A DNA stretch of 64,000 bases from VRUE01 sp044867645 (GCA_044867645.1 JBIOVI010000011.1:32809-96808); one strand, 5' to 3'. Positions 17,577 through 26,108 are shown, counted from the first letter of the stretch. Made by a program: numbers and translations. The notes: generated by a model not told the origin, from the letters alone.

Positions 17577-17582
17577 AATGCT

Positions 17583-18230
17583 CTATTCGACCCAAAGAGG
17601 CAGTGGTTCCGGTTTGCCGTTCTCCGCTTGGAGTGTCACGGTTTCTTTGTATTCGCCATCGGATTTCGTGGCGGCGCCGCCGGGGCAACCGATTGTCGTC
17701 GTGTATTTGATGCCGGTTACCGCAAGCGTCATGTCGATGTCGTCGTACGGAATCGATTTGTTTGGTGTGTTCGTGAACGTCGCATGTTTGAGGTCCACCT
17801 GTTTTCCCGGGATGTGGATGACGCATTTGGCCGTTTTGATTGTCATTTCTTGAGGAAACCCCGAGCAGGTCAGGTCGACGGTCGCTGTCGGTGGGCTGCT
17901 TGTACTGACCAAATCTAGGACGAATTCGCACCCGTTTACTTCCACGGTCGCCCCTTCGCCATTGAGCATGCAGCCGCTGTAGGCGTTTTTCAACGCCATG
18001 GAGGTGCTCTGTTTGATGATGCTCGCCGACCACTGCGACCCGGTGCATTCCGTTTTGCCGGCGCTGGTTTTGATGAACTGTTCGCCCGCAATTTTTTTGC
18101 CTGTGACTGTCGCAGGGCTTTCCACGGTGTTGAAGAAGGGTCCGGTCGCCTGCGCCACCGCGCCCCCCGCTGCGCACATCGCAAGGATCGCGGTCATCGC
18201 CAATCCGAGCATCTTGAGGATGCGAGTCAT
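17583..18230 (-). CDS. Secreted Cys-containing protein, unknown function
   Basis: A 215-residue protein with a signal peptide (residues 1-26, ending GGAVAQA). The mature part is rich in Thr/Ser, predicted beta, and has several spaced cysteines (ECTGSQW, SGCMLNG, NGCEF, LTCSGF, KCVIHI, IGCPGG) likely forming disulfides. No known domain recognised. CAGGAG 9-14 bases before the ATG supports the start. The coding sequence is only about 52% G+C in sampled parts (17761-17820), far below its neighbours, suggesting different ancestry or selection. An AT-rich stretch upstream (18253-18290) probably holds its promoter. Confidence 0.75.
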   Translation of the reverse strand: MTRILKMLGLAMTAILAMCAAGGAVAQATGPFFNTVESPATVTGKKIAGEQFIKTSAGKTECTGSQWSASIIKQSTSMALKNAYSGCMLNGEGATVEVNGCEFVLDLVSTSSPPTATVDLTCSGFPQEMTIKTAKCVIHIPGKQVDLKHATFTNTPNKSIPYDDIDMTLAVTGIKYTTTIGCPGGAATKSDGEYKETVTLQAENGKPEPLPLWVE

Positions 18231-18298
18231 CTGATCACTCCTGACCCCTGCCCTAGAATTAATCGGATAATTTTAATCAAAATAAGCGACTTCACGAG

Positions 18299-18468
18299 CT
18301 TGACACGCACCGCCTCGGCTTCACCACCCGGTACGCCCATCTGGCGTCGATCGCGAGCTGGGTCGGGGAGCAGGCGGTCGGCGGCACGCGGATCGGCTTC
18401 GTCGGCTCCACGGGCGACTCGACTAGCGGCGCACCTGCACTTCGAGGTGCGCCGCTACGACACCCGAT
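18299..18468 (+). pseudogene. Frameshifted M23 (LytM) peptidase remnant
   Basis: One frame reads GFTTRYAHLASIASWVGEQ then GTRIGFVGSTGDSTSG, and the +1 frame continues from 18432 with HLHFEVRRYDTR. Together these are the C-terminal M23 metallopeptidase signature (Y-A-H-L, G-x-TG, H-L-H-F-E). One extra base at 18431 breaks the frame, and the first part of the catalytic domain is missing (AT-rich DNA precedes). Remnant of a cell-wall endopeptidase gene. The rest of 18231-18623 holds no other gene I can support. Confidence 0.7.
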
Positions 18469-18623
18469 CGACCCATGCCCCTGCTGTTGGAAGCGATCGC
18501 GTCTCGATCTCTCGGCTCCGAGGTTCAAATGGCACTATCGCGAGTGCGTGGGCGCCCACCGCGAGCCCCTCAAGCCGCCACGCGGATCCGACTGCCTCTC
18601 TTTCCCGGCTTGCGCTGGGGCCC

Positions 18624-19220
18624 TTAGGCCTCTAGCCAGGTACCGCTGGGGCCGAGGTTGTGGATCGGGGTGTTGCCGATCTGGCTTTCACAGCCCCAGG
18701 ACTCGTGGATGTGACCGCAGACGGCGAGGCGGGGACGCTTCTCTTCGACGACCTCAAGCAGGGCTTGGCTGCCGAAGTGGTCGCCGCTGCCGTTGGCGTC
18801 GCAGTGGCCTCGCGGGGGTGAGTGGAGGACGAGGATCGCATCCTCCGGGCAGTGGGCGAGCATCGTCGTCGCCGCCCCGTCATCGAGGTCGAAGCTCCAG
18901 TCCCAAGGGGTGACGGGGATCCCGGCGCCGAGGCCGAAGAATTCGACCCCCTCGATCGTGGTGCCGCCGCCGTGGAGGACGGTCGCGGCGCTCCAGCCGT
19001 CTGCCGCCTCGCGCAGCGCGTCCTCGGTCTCGTTGTTGCCTGGGACGAGGACGGTCGGAGTCTCGATCGTCGCCAGCGCGCCTACCGTCTCCTCGAGACC
19101 TTCGTGCACCGAGGCGAAGTCGCCGGCTCCGATCACGACGTCGGCCTCGGCCGACATCTCGACCAGCTTCGCGGCCTGGCTCAGGTCCCGGTGTAGATCG
19201 CTGAAGGCGAGCAGCTTCAC
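18624..19220 (-). CDS. Calcineurin-like metallophosphoesterase
   Basis: A 198-residue phosphoesterase with the full metal-ligand set: FSDLHRD (D-x-H, residue 7), GAGDFAS (GD, near 32), GNNE (near 61), LHSPPRGH near 134 and GHIHES (GHxH, near 167). It should be a soluble dinuclear-metal phosphohydrolase; substrate not readable. Ends 22 bases after the start region of the next minus-strand gene is complete (upstream gene ends at 19244), so it may be the distal gene of that unit. Confidence 0.88.
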   Translation of the reverse strand: MKLLAFSDLHRDLSQAAKLVEMSAEADVVIGAGDFASVHEGLEETVGALATIETPTVLVPGNNETEDALREAADGWSAATVLHGGGTTIEGVEFFGLGAGIPVTPWDWSFDLDDGAATTMLAHCPEDAILVLHSPPRGHCDANGSGDHFGSQALLEVVEEKRPRLAVCGHIHESWGCESQIGNTPIHNLGPSGTWLEA

Positions 19221-19243
19221 GGCTCAAACCTACCGGGCGGAGC

Positions 19244-21184
19244 CTAAGCTTCCGCTGGCGCCGCGCGCCGAGGCAGGCGTTCGCGCCAGCGCTTCGCCGG
19301 AGCCTTGGCTGCCTCGGCCTGCAGGTCGAAGTAGAGAAGGGTGCGGCCGATTGCGATGTATGGGACAAGCAGGGCGAAGACGAGGGCGCCGATCGCGTTG
19401 ATCAGGAGCAGCGAGATGTCGGCGAAGATCAGCGCGAAGCCGAGGGCTGGGCCGGTGACAACGCCGATCAGCCAGAAGACGGCGGCGACCCGCAGCGTGT
19501 ACCACCAACGACCGCGGACCAGCTCCGAGCTGTCCCGGAAGGCCTCGCGTAGCGGCTTGTCCTCGAAGAGGATCTGCTGCTGTAGGAAGAGCCAGCCGAC
19601 GTACTTCCAGGCGGCGAAAGGCAGGCCGACTACGGTAATCGCCATCAGGAACACCCCCAGCGTCGCCAGCAGCTGGGCGCCGACGACGCGGCGGAAGCGG
19701 CGCCACATGCCGCGATAGGCGTCGAGGAAGCGCGTCTCGCCGGTCTCGCTGATCTGACGCACGGCGACGATCACCACGGCGGCGATCAGCGCCGAGGCGA
19801 TCGGCCCGCCGATCCCGCTCAGCACTTCGCCCAAGGCCACATGCAGACCCGAGAGGCCGACCTTGTCGTCGAGGCTGCGGCCCGGGTCGCCGGTCAGCAG
19901 CCAGGTCAACGCGTTGAAGCCGCCGATGATCGGAATCGCGGTCAAGCCGATCGCCGTGAAGGTGCGCCAGTGGCGGAAGTACAGCCCGGCCGAAGAGGAG
20001 AGCAGCTGGCCGAAGGCACGAGCGCGGCGCAGGTTGCCGAGGTCCAGCGGCAGCCAGCGGGTGCGCCAGGCGATCGCCCCGATCAGCAGCAACGCGAGGA
20101 TCGGAATGAGGATCAGGATCAGGGGGGAGTCCTGGGTGTGGTTGAGGAAGGAGGTGACCTCCGCAACGGTCCCGCAGAAGGCCTTGGTCACCGTCGGCCC
20201 CATCACCGAGCCGGCCGGCAGTCGCGGGCTGGTCGAGCGGATTTCTTCCATCCAGGTCATCGGCGCGAGCCAGCGGTCCTTCGTAGCCGGCCCGGTCGGC
20301 CCGTTGTTGAAGCTCTTCTCCCACTCACCCCAGCGCCCTTCGTAGTCGAGCCAGCGGAACTGGCTGCGGGGGCCGGGGCGGGTCGGCACCTGGATCGGCT
20401 GCACGACCAGCTGCCGCAGTGGCGCGCTCGTGTCGTCGCAGCCGACCCCCGACCCCTTGCGACCGTTCTCGACGTAGACCGCTGCCTCGTAGAAGGTCGC
20501 GTGCGAGCCAGCGGCCGGGTAGACGACGGGGTGCGTTCCTTCCTTCTCGACCTTGCCGTCGGTCCACTCGGCCTTCTCGCCACCGCCGTGCTGGAAGAGG
20601 CCGATTTCGCTCGGGCCTTCTCTGAGCGCCCGGCGCGGATCGGAGGCTTCGAAGACGACCTGCATTCCCTCCCAGTCGCCCTCGTGCAGGTCGTTGAACT
20701 CGTTGAAATACCAGAAGAACCAGTACTGGACGGCGAGCCCGGGCCGGCCGGCCTGGCGGGCGATGTGGGCGTAGGTGACAGCGGGCGCCTTGCCTTCCCG
20801 CTTCAGCTTGGCGAAGTCGCGGGCGTAGACACAGGTGTCGCCGAGTGGGTCGCCGGGGAGGTTGAGGTGGTGGGGTTCGTCCAGTTCGGCGATGTCGCCT
20901 GCGGTCGGGGCGCGTTTGATCGTCGTTTCGTCGCCGTCCCCGTCGGCTTCGGTCAGTTTCACCGCTGGATTGCCGAGCACGGTGTCGACAGTCGTCGCCT
21001 CATACTGCTCGCCGTCGATGTCGCAGATTTCGTCGCGTTCGCGCACCATCAGGCGCGGCGCGTAGGCCTCAATCAGCTCCTGGGCGGCCGAGTTGCCGTT
21101 CCCGCTTGTGGCATTGGCGCCGACGGGGAAGACCAGGCAGAGCAAAGTGGCCGTCGCGGACGCGAATGCCAGGCAGCGACCCAT
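19244..21184 (-). CDS. Secreted Vps62-like domain fused to polytopic membrane domain
   Basis: A 646-residue protein from ATG 21184, chosen because it starts a signal peptide (MGRCLAFASATATLLCLVFP). Residues about 30-350 resemble the Vps62 family: YAPRLMVRE near the start, YWFFWYFNEFNDLHEGDWEG near 160-180 and PAAGSHATFY near 232. From about 370 on, there are six or so membrane helices separated by amphipathic segments (for example LILILIPILALLLIGAIAW). The arrangement suggests an extracytoplasmic recognition or enzymatic head on a membrane base. Function unknown. Longer N-terminal extension (to 21295) is arginine-rich and unlikely. Confidence 0.72.
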   Translation of the reverse strand: MGRCLAFASATATLLCLVFPVGANATSGNGNSAAQELIEAYAPRLMVRERDEICDIDGEQYEATTVDTVLGNPAVKLTEADGDGDETTIKRAPTAGDIAELDEPHHLNLPGDPLGDTCVYARDFAKLKREGKAPAVTYAHIARQAGRPGLAVQYWFFWYFNEFNDLHEGDWEGMQVVFEASDPRRALREGPSEIGLFQHGGGEKAEWTDGKVEKEGTHPVVYPAAGSHATFYEAAVYVENGRKGSGVGCDDTSAPLRQLVVQPIQVPTRPGPRSQFRWLDYEGRWGEWEKSFNNGPTGPATKDRWLAPMTWMEEIRSTSPRLPAGSVMGPTVTKAFCGTVAEVTSFLNHTQDSPLILILIPILALLLIGAIAWRTRWLPLDLGNLRRARAFGQLLSSSAGLYFRHWRTFTAIGLTAIPIIGGFNALTWLLTGDPGRSLDDKVGLSGLHVALGEVLSGIGGPIASALIAAVVIVAVRQISETGETRFLDAYRGMWRRFRRVVGAQLLATLGVFLMAITVVGLPFAAWKYVGWLFLQQQILFEDKPLREAFRDSSELVRGRWWYTLRVAAVFWLIGVVTGPALGFALIFADISLLLINAIGALVFALLVPYIAIGRTLLYFDLQAEAAKAPAKRWRERLPRRAAPAEA

Positions 21185-21228
21185 CGCTGCCAACGTACCA
21201 GCCGCTTCCTGACGGGCGCCGGAGAGGC

Positions 21229-21300
21229 GCCGGCGAGGCGCCCGCCGAAGGCGAACAGCGCCGAGAGCGAGAGCAGGTAGCCGTCGATGATCCACTGCAC
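21229..21300 (-). pseudogene. MFS exporter fragment
   Basis: The minus strand here encodes VQWIIDGYLLSLSALFAFGG followed by RLAG, which closely matches the TM2-loop signature of DHA2-type MFS exporters (QW-x2-x-Y-x-L-x3-A-L-x3-G-G-R-L). Nothing on either side continues the transporter. Probably a remnant of a deleted gene. Short palindromes overlap it (CCACTG-CACTC-CAGTGG at 21292-21308; GAGGATTC/GAATCCTC at 21308-21332). Confidence 0.5.
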
Positions 21301-21366
21301 TCCAGTGGAGGATTCAGGCTGTCCGAATCCTCCTGCCTGGGCGGTTCGATAACCTCGCCCGCGCTC

Positions 21367-21540
21367 ATGCCCGACGTCTTCTGGATCGGCCTCGGAGTCA
21401 CTGCCTTCTGCGTGTTGGTCGGCTTTGTCGCGGGTGTCAAATCGCGCACGACCCGCACGCTGACCGGCGTGGCGATCGGCGCTTACCTCGGCTTGATGGC
21501 GGGTTTTCCGCTGCTCGCGATCGGTCTCGCGACCAGCTAG
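21367..21540 (+). CDS. Small membrane protein (57 aa)
   Basis: A 57-residue protein starting MPDVFWIGLGVTAFCVLVGF, with two hydrophobic segments (about 4-24 and 34-55) joined by a basic turn (KSRTTRT). ATG at 21367. It is far shorter than the open frame containing it; the upstream part of that frame lacks protein-like composition. No family recognised. It precedes the aldo-keto reductase by 86 bases on the same strand. Confidence 0.5.
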   Translation: MPDVFWIGLGVTAFCVLVGFVAGVKSRTTRTLTGVAIGAYLGLMAGFPLLAIGLATS

Positions 21541-21626
21541 CGGCGTCCCTCGCCCAGGCGTAACCTCTCCTGTAGCGGGTAGTGGACTCTCCCAGTCCAG
21601 CCCTGTGACAGGAACGGAGCGAAGAG

Positions 21627-22466
21627 ATGGCCCAGGCGACCTCGATTCCCGCGCTGACCCTCCATGACGGGGTCGAGATTCCCCAACTCGGCTTTGGCGT
21701 CTTCCAGGTGCCCCCCGACGACACCCAGCGGGCTGTCGAGGAGGCGCTCGAGGTCGGCTACCGCCACATCGACACCGCCGCGGCCTACCGCAACGAGCGC
21801 GGCGTGGGGGCGGCAATCGCCACCTCTGGCATCCCCCGCGAGGAGCTCTTCATAACCACCAAGCTCTGGAACTCACAGCAGGGCTACGAGCTGACCCTGG
21901 GTGCCTGCGAGAAGAGCCTCGCTCGCCTCGACCTCGACCACGTCGACCTCTACCTGATCCACTGGCCGGTGCCCACCGAGGGCCGCGCTCTCGACACCTG
22001 GCGCGCCTTCGAACGGATCCACGAGGAGGGTCGCTCGCGCACGATCGGAGTCTCCAACTTCCGGATCGAGGACCTGGAGATGCTCGAACGGGAGGCCGGG
22101 GTGCAGCCGACCGTCAACCAGGTCGAGCTTCATCCCCACTTCCAGCAGGCCGAGCTGCGCGCCTGGCACGCGGAGCACGGCATCGCCACCGAGGCGTGGA
22201 GCCCGCTCGCGCAGGGCGCGCTGCTGAACAACGAGACGATTGTCGGGGTGGCCTCCCGCCACGGCAAAACGCCGGCGCAGGCAATTCTGCGCTGGCACCT
22301 TCAGCTCGGCAACGTCGTCATCCCGAAGTCGGTGACCCCGGAGCGGATCAAGGAGAACTTCGATCTCTTCGACTTCGAGCTCGGCGAGGAGGACCTGACC
22401 GATATCGCCGCGCTCGACGTCGGCCAGCGGATCGGGCCCGACCCCGGTACCTTCATCGCCCCATAA
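21627..22466 (+). CDS. Aldo-keto reductase (2,5-diketo-gluconate reductase type)
   Basis: A 279-residue NADPH-dependent (alpha/beta)8 reductase. Catalytic tetrad visible: Asp and Tyr in HIDTAAAYRNERGVG (near 47-61), Lys in ITTKLWNSQQ (near 74) and His in LYLIHWPVP (near 108). The C-terminal cofactor loop IPKSVTPERIKEN matches the family. It reduces aldehydes or keto-sugars. GGAACGGAGCGAAGAG precedes the ATG. Its stop codon touches the first base of the 163-base hairpin element. Confidence 0.93.
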   Translation: MAQATSIPALTLHDGVEIPQLGFGVFQVPPDDTQRAVEEALEVGYRHIDTAAAYRNERGVGAAIATSGIPREELFITTKLWNSQQGYELTLGACEKSLARLDLDHVDLYLIHWPVPTEGRALDTWRAFERIHEEGRSRTIGVSNFRIEDLEMLEREAGVQPTVNQVELHPHFQQAELRAWHAEHGIATEAWSPLAQGALLNNETIVGVASRHGKTPAQAILRWHLQLGNVVIPKSVTPERIKENFDLFDFELGEEDLTDIAALDVGQRIGPDPGTFIAP

Positions 22467-22628
22467 GAACCTCTCTCATAACCCGCGTGTGCGACTGGCG
22501 AGGGCCGGACCGAGCGGGGGTAGGACGCAGGGAGGCCGAATGGCAGCGCCATTTGGCCGACCGAGGACGCCGCCCTGCGAAGTTGTCCGGCGCCGCCAGG
22601 CGTGCGTGGGGGTTATGAGAGAGGTTCT
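22466..22628. repeat. 163-base nested inverted-repeat (hairpin) element
   Basis: Perfect 19-bp terminal inverted repeats: AGAACCTCTCTCATAACCC (22466-22484) and its exact complement at 22610-22628. Inside, pairing continues in register: 22485-22494 with 22600-22609 (8 of 10 pairs, four of them G-U if RNA), CTGGCG/CGCCAG (22495-22500, 22594-22599), CCGGAC/GTCCGG (22505-22510, 22585-22590), CGCAGGG/CCCTGCG (22526-22532, 22573-22579) and an apical GGCC-G-AATGGC/GCCATT-T-GGCC (22534-22558). No target duplication seen and no other copy in this window. Could be a MITE-like repeat or a structured RNA leader. Confidence 0.85.
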
Positions 22629-23292
22629 GAACCTGAGGATCGTCAACGCGGTCGCGGCCACCGCATTTGTCATCGGCGGCTCGCTGTTCGCGATCGGCGC
22701 GGCCCTGGCGCAGGCGGGTGCGTCGCCGAGTCTGTACCTGTCCGTCTACCTGACCGGCGGCGTCTTCTTCAGCAGCGGCGGCTACGCGTCGGTGGTCCAG
22801 GTCGCCAACGAGCCGGACGACCTTGGAGATCTGGCCCCGAGTAGGTGGCGCTGGTGGTCGCGCGAACCGCGACGGCTTGCCTGGCTCAGCGCCGCCGTCC
22901 TCTTCGCCGGCACCCTCGCCTTCGCGATCGACTTGGTCGACTCGTTCATCGGCGGGCTCGGCACCACGGCCGAGGACCGGCTCGTCTGGTCGCCCGACAT
23001 GGTCGGTTGCGCTCTCTTCCTGGTCTCCGGCCATCTGGGCCTGGTCGCGATCGGCGGCTGGCGCTTCTGGCGCCGCCGCGACCTCGGCTGGTGGATCGTC
23101 GCCGTCAACCAGATCGGCTCGATCCTCTTCATGGTCTCCGCCGTCGCCTCCTTCGTGCGCCCTTCCACGCACGATGAGCTGGCCGTCGGCGTCGCCAACT
23201 GGGGCACGCTGACCGGCGCTCTCTGCTTCGCGATGGCGGGCGTCATGCAGGAGTTCGAGCACCCCGCCGGGCCGCGACGCCGGCGAGGCTGA
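22615..23292 (+). CDS. Hypothetical membrane protein (YrhK-like size class uncertain)
   Basis: A 225-residue protein with about five to six hydrophobic segments (near 10-30, 38-58, 85-107, 120-140, 153-175, 190-208) and charged Arg/Trp-rich linkers. No family confidently recognised. The only good start, ATG 22615, lies inside the right arm of the 163-base hairpin, so translation would require opening that stem, or the element may have supplied the start codon. GTGGGGG just upstream could serve as a weak ribosome site, also inside the stem. Confidence 0.65.
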   Translation: MREVLNLRIVNAVAATAFVIGGSLFAIGAALAQAGASPSLYLSVYLTGGVFFSSGGYASVVQVANEPDDLGDLAPSRWRWWSREPRRLAWLSAAVLFAGTLAFAIDLVDSFIGGLGTTAEDRLVWSPDMVGCALFLVSGHLGLVAIGGWRFWRRRDLGWWIVAVNQIGSILFMVSAVASFVRPSTHDELAVGVANWGTLTGALCFAMAGVMQEFEHPAGPRRRRG

Positions 23293-23296
23293 GGTC

Positions 23297-24778
23297 TCAA
23301 GCCGCCGCCGGAACCGGCTCCGTGACGCGGGTGACGTAATCGGCGCGATCGAAGCGGCCGAGGCGACGGCGCAGCTCGAAGGTCGAGCCGGGGAACATCG
23401 TGCTGTTGCGGCCGTTGGCATCGAGGTAGTAGCTCATGCAGCCGCCCGCGTTCCAGACCGTGCCCGCGAGCCGAGACTGGACCTCGGCGTTGAAGCGCTC
23501 CTGGGTGTCCGCGCGGACCTCGACGCTGGCCAGGCCACCGCGGTCCATCGCCCGTAGCGCCTCGACCATGTACCCGATCTGCGTCTCGGAGAGCAGGAAC
23601 GCCGAGGAGTGGCCGTTGCCGATGTTCGGACCGAGCAGGATGAAGAAGTTGGGAAAGCCGTGGACGACGCTGCCGAGGTAGCCAGTCGGGCTGCCCTGCC
23701 AGGTCTGCGCGAGGCTGCGTCCCTCGCGCCCGCGAATCCGCGCGGCGATCGGCAGGTCGGTGATGGTGAAGCCGGTGCCGAGGACGATCGTGTCAGCCGC
23801 CCGTTCGATCCCGTCGGCGCCGACGACCCCGCCCGGGCGGACCTCCTCGACGGCGTGGGGGACGACGTCGACGTTGGGCTGGCTCAGCGCGCGGTACCAG
23901 TCGTTGGAGAACAGCAGCCGCTTGCAGCCGATCGTGTAGTTCGGGGTGAGAATGCGACGCAGCTCGGGGTCGGGAACGGAGCGGCGTAGGTGACGGTGGC
24001 CGGCCGCTTGCAGCGGCGCCAGCAGGCGCGGGTTGCGGGTCGCCACCCCGAGGATCTCGGCGGTGCCATAGAGACCCCCGCGCAGGGCACGCTGGGTCGC
24101 CGGGTAGCGCCGGAAGATGTTGTGGGCGCGGCGGCCGAGCGGACGGTCAGCCTTCGGCAGGACCCAGTGCGCGGTGCGCTGAAAGACCGTCAGCGCCTCG
24201 ACCCGTGGCTGGATCTCCGGCACGAACTGGACCGCCGAGGCGCCGCTGCCGATCGTCGCAACCCGGGCACCGTCGAGATCGTGATCGTGGTCCCAGCGCG
24301 AGGAGTGGAAGACCTTGCCCTTAAAGCTGTCGAGGCCGGGAATGTCGGGGATGACCGGCTCGCTCCAGGGCCCCGTCGCCGAGACCAGGATCCGTGCGGC
24401 GTACTCGCCGGCACCGGTCTGCACCAGCCAGCGCTGGCGTGCCCCGTCCCACTCGGCTCCGAGGACGTCGGCATTGCAGCGGATGCGGTCGGCGACCCCG
24501 TGCTCGGCGGCGACGTCGAGCAGGTAGCGGCGGATCTCCTCCTGCGGGGCGAAGGCCCGGCTCCAGTCGGGTTTGGGGGCGAAGGAGTAGGAGTAGAGCG
24601 CCGTCGGCACGTCGCAGGCGCAGCCGGGGTAGGTGTTGTCGCGCCAGGTACCGCCGGGCTCGCTTCCCCGCTCGAGGACGACGAAGTCCTCGATGCCGGC
24701 ACGCCGCATGTGGATCGCCGCGCCGATCCCCGACATTCCGGCGCCGATTACTACAACCCTGACCTCCCGCTCGCTCAT
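23297..24778 (-). CDS. Baeyer-Villiger-type flavin monooxygenase
   Basis: A 493-residue FAD/NADPH enzyme. N-terminal FAD site VVIGAGMSGIGAA (residues 9-21); BVMO fingerprint FKGKVFHSSRWD (FxGxxxHxxxW, near 157-168); NADPH site VATIGSGASAVQF near 176-188. It inserts oxygen into ketones or oxidises heteroatoms. ATG 24778 fits the glycine-rich loop position; the longer frame to 24886 overlaps the LtrA gene and is arginine-rich. It follows ltrA on the same strand after 58 bases. Confidence 0.93.
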   Translation of the reverse strand: MSEREVRVVVIGAGMSGIGAAIHMRRAGIEDFVVLERGSEPGGTWRDNTYPGCACDVPTALYSYSFAPKPDWSRAFAPQEEIRRYLLDVAAEHGVADRIRCNADVLGAEWDGARQRWLVQTGAGEYAARILVSATGPWSEPVIPDIPGLDSFKGKVFHSSRWDHDHDLDGARVATIGSGASAVQFVPEIQPRVEALTVFQRTAHWVLPKADRPLGRRAHNIFRRYPATQRALRGGLYGTAEILGVATRNPRLLAPLQAAGHRHLRRSVPDPELRRILTPNYTIGCKRLLFSNDWYRALSQPNVDVVPHAVEEVRPGGVVGADGIERAADTIVLGTGFTITDLPIAARIRGREGRSLAQTWQGSPTGYLGSVVHGFPNFFILLGPNIGNGHSSAFLLSETQIGYMVEALRAMDRGGLASVEVRADTQERFNAEVQSRLAGTVWNAGGCMSYYLDANGRNSTMFPGSTFELRRRLGRFDRADYVTRVTEPVPAAA

Positions 24779-24836
24779 GCCGAGGGATTCTAGGCCGCGA
24801 CTGGCTAAGCGGCCAGTCGCGGCTGGCCGGGCTGCT

Positions 24837-26021
24837 TCAAGCCTCCGCCGCCCCGGGACGGCGGACCTGGTGGCGGCCCTCGCCATACATGCGGGTCTCG
24901 TAGACGATCATCGCCCAGAGCAGCAGGTTGGCGATCGCCAGCGTCGCGAGCGCGGGTAGCTCGGTGGCGACCGGGACGAGGATCAGAAGGACCACCGCCA
25001 GCGCTAGCCGCTGGCGGTTGACCGAGTGGACGTGGCGGTAGCGGAAGGCGACCAGGCCGAGCAGGTAGATCGCGATGCCGCCGAGCAAGGCGAAAGCGGG
25101 CACGGTGTGCAGGTTGTCGTCGTAGTAGCCGATCGTCTTCTTCAGGCCGAGCGCGACAAGGACGATGCCGGCGACCATCGGCAGGTGCAGATAGGAATAG
25201 GAGTCGCGGGCCATCTCGTTCTGCACCCGGCCCGGTTCGGCGTCGACGAGGCGCCTCCCCGAGACGATCGCGACGATGTCGAAGTAGGTCCACCACAGTG
25301 CGGCTGCGAGGGCGACGCCGAGAACGGCGGCGGTGCCGATGCCGAGGTTGAGCGCGCCGGCCGCGCCGATGCCGATCGCGACGATCGACTCGCCGAGGGC
25401 GATGATCACGATCAGCCCGTGGCGCTCGGCGAAGTGGCCCGGGACCAGCTTCCAGCCCTCCGAGCCGAAGAGGTATGGGCCGCCCATGTCGAGAAGGAGG
25501 GCGAGCAGCCAGAGGGCGCCCTGGGCAAGGCCGTCGAAGAAGGAAGCGATGACGAGCAGGCCGACCGCGACCGCAGTGCTGACGGCAAGGCCGAGCACCG
25601 AGTGCCGCAACGCGTCGTCCTCGGGGCTGGCGAGCATAAAAAGGCCGATGTGGGCGACGCGAACCGCACCGTAGGCAAGCGCGAAGACAAGGGCCAGGTG
25701 CCCGAACGCCTCGGGTACGCAGAGGGAGACGACCAGCAACGCCGCCATCGCGCCGAACATGACGAGGCGGACGGCTCCCTCCTCCGGGTCGATGACGCTG
25801 GTCAGCCAGGCGTAACCGACCCAGGACCACCACAGCATTCCCAGCACCAGCAGACCCTGGGCAAGCCCCGACCAGGTCGGATCGTGGGACATCAGCGCCG
25901 TGCACTGGGTCAGCGCCAGGACAAACACGAGGTCGAAGAAGAGCTCCAACGGCGTGACCCGCTCTTCTTCGCGCGGCGCGGCGGCGAGCCGGGATTCGCG
26001 CGCTTCAGTCGGGGCCGACAT
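24837..26021 (-). CDS. LtrA-family membrane protein (low temperature requirement A)
   Basis: A 394-residue protein with about 11 membrane helices and the family signature near the N-terminus (TPLELFFDLVFVLALTQ, residues 23-39) plus GSEGWKLVPGHFAERHGL and IIALGESIVAIG in the middle. LtrA was named from a Listeria cold-growth mutant; the biochemical function of the family is not established. It is divergent from the MBL hydrolase gene and upstream of the BVMO. Confidence 0.88.
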   Translation of the reverse strand: MSAPTEARESRLAAAPREEERVTPLELFFDLVFVLALTQCTALMSHDPTWSGLAQGLLVLGMLWWSWVGYAWLTSVIDPEEGAVRLVMFGAMAALLVVSLCVPEAFGHLALVFALAYGAVRVAHIGLFMLASPEDDALRHSVLGLAVSTAVAVGLLVIASFFDGLAQGALWLLALLLDMGGPYLFGSEGWKLVPGHFAERHGLIVIIALGESIVAIGIGAAGALNLGIGTAAVLGVALAAALWWTYFDIVAIVSGRRLVDAEPGRVQNEMARDSYSYLHLPMVAGIVLVALGLKKTIGYYDDNLHTVPAFALLGGIAIYLLGLVAFRYRHVHSVNRQRLALAVVLLILVPVATELPALATLAIANLLLWAMIVYETRMYGEGRHQVRRPGAAEA

Positions 26022-26108
26022 CGCCGCATCTTCGCAAGCGGCCGCGGCGGTCAGGTCGTTTGAGTGCCGTCACGCAGCGCTGCGTCGCTCCCTGAGAGGA
26101 TTGCCGCG

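Noticed and set aside
19841..21280. 479-codon open frame on the plus strand
   Set aside because: Antisense to the Vps62-like membrane protein, which has a signal peptide and membrane helices.
22466..22628. Reading the hairpin element as an intrinsic terminator of the aldo-keto reductase gene
   Set aside because: Stem far too long and branched, no T-run, and the next gene starts inside it; kept as a separate element.
26022..26108. Extended N-terminus of the MBL hydrolase from 26064
   Set aside because: ATG 26109 has a good ribosome site (GAGAGGA) and begins the conserved part; the extension has no support.
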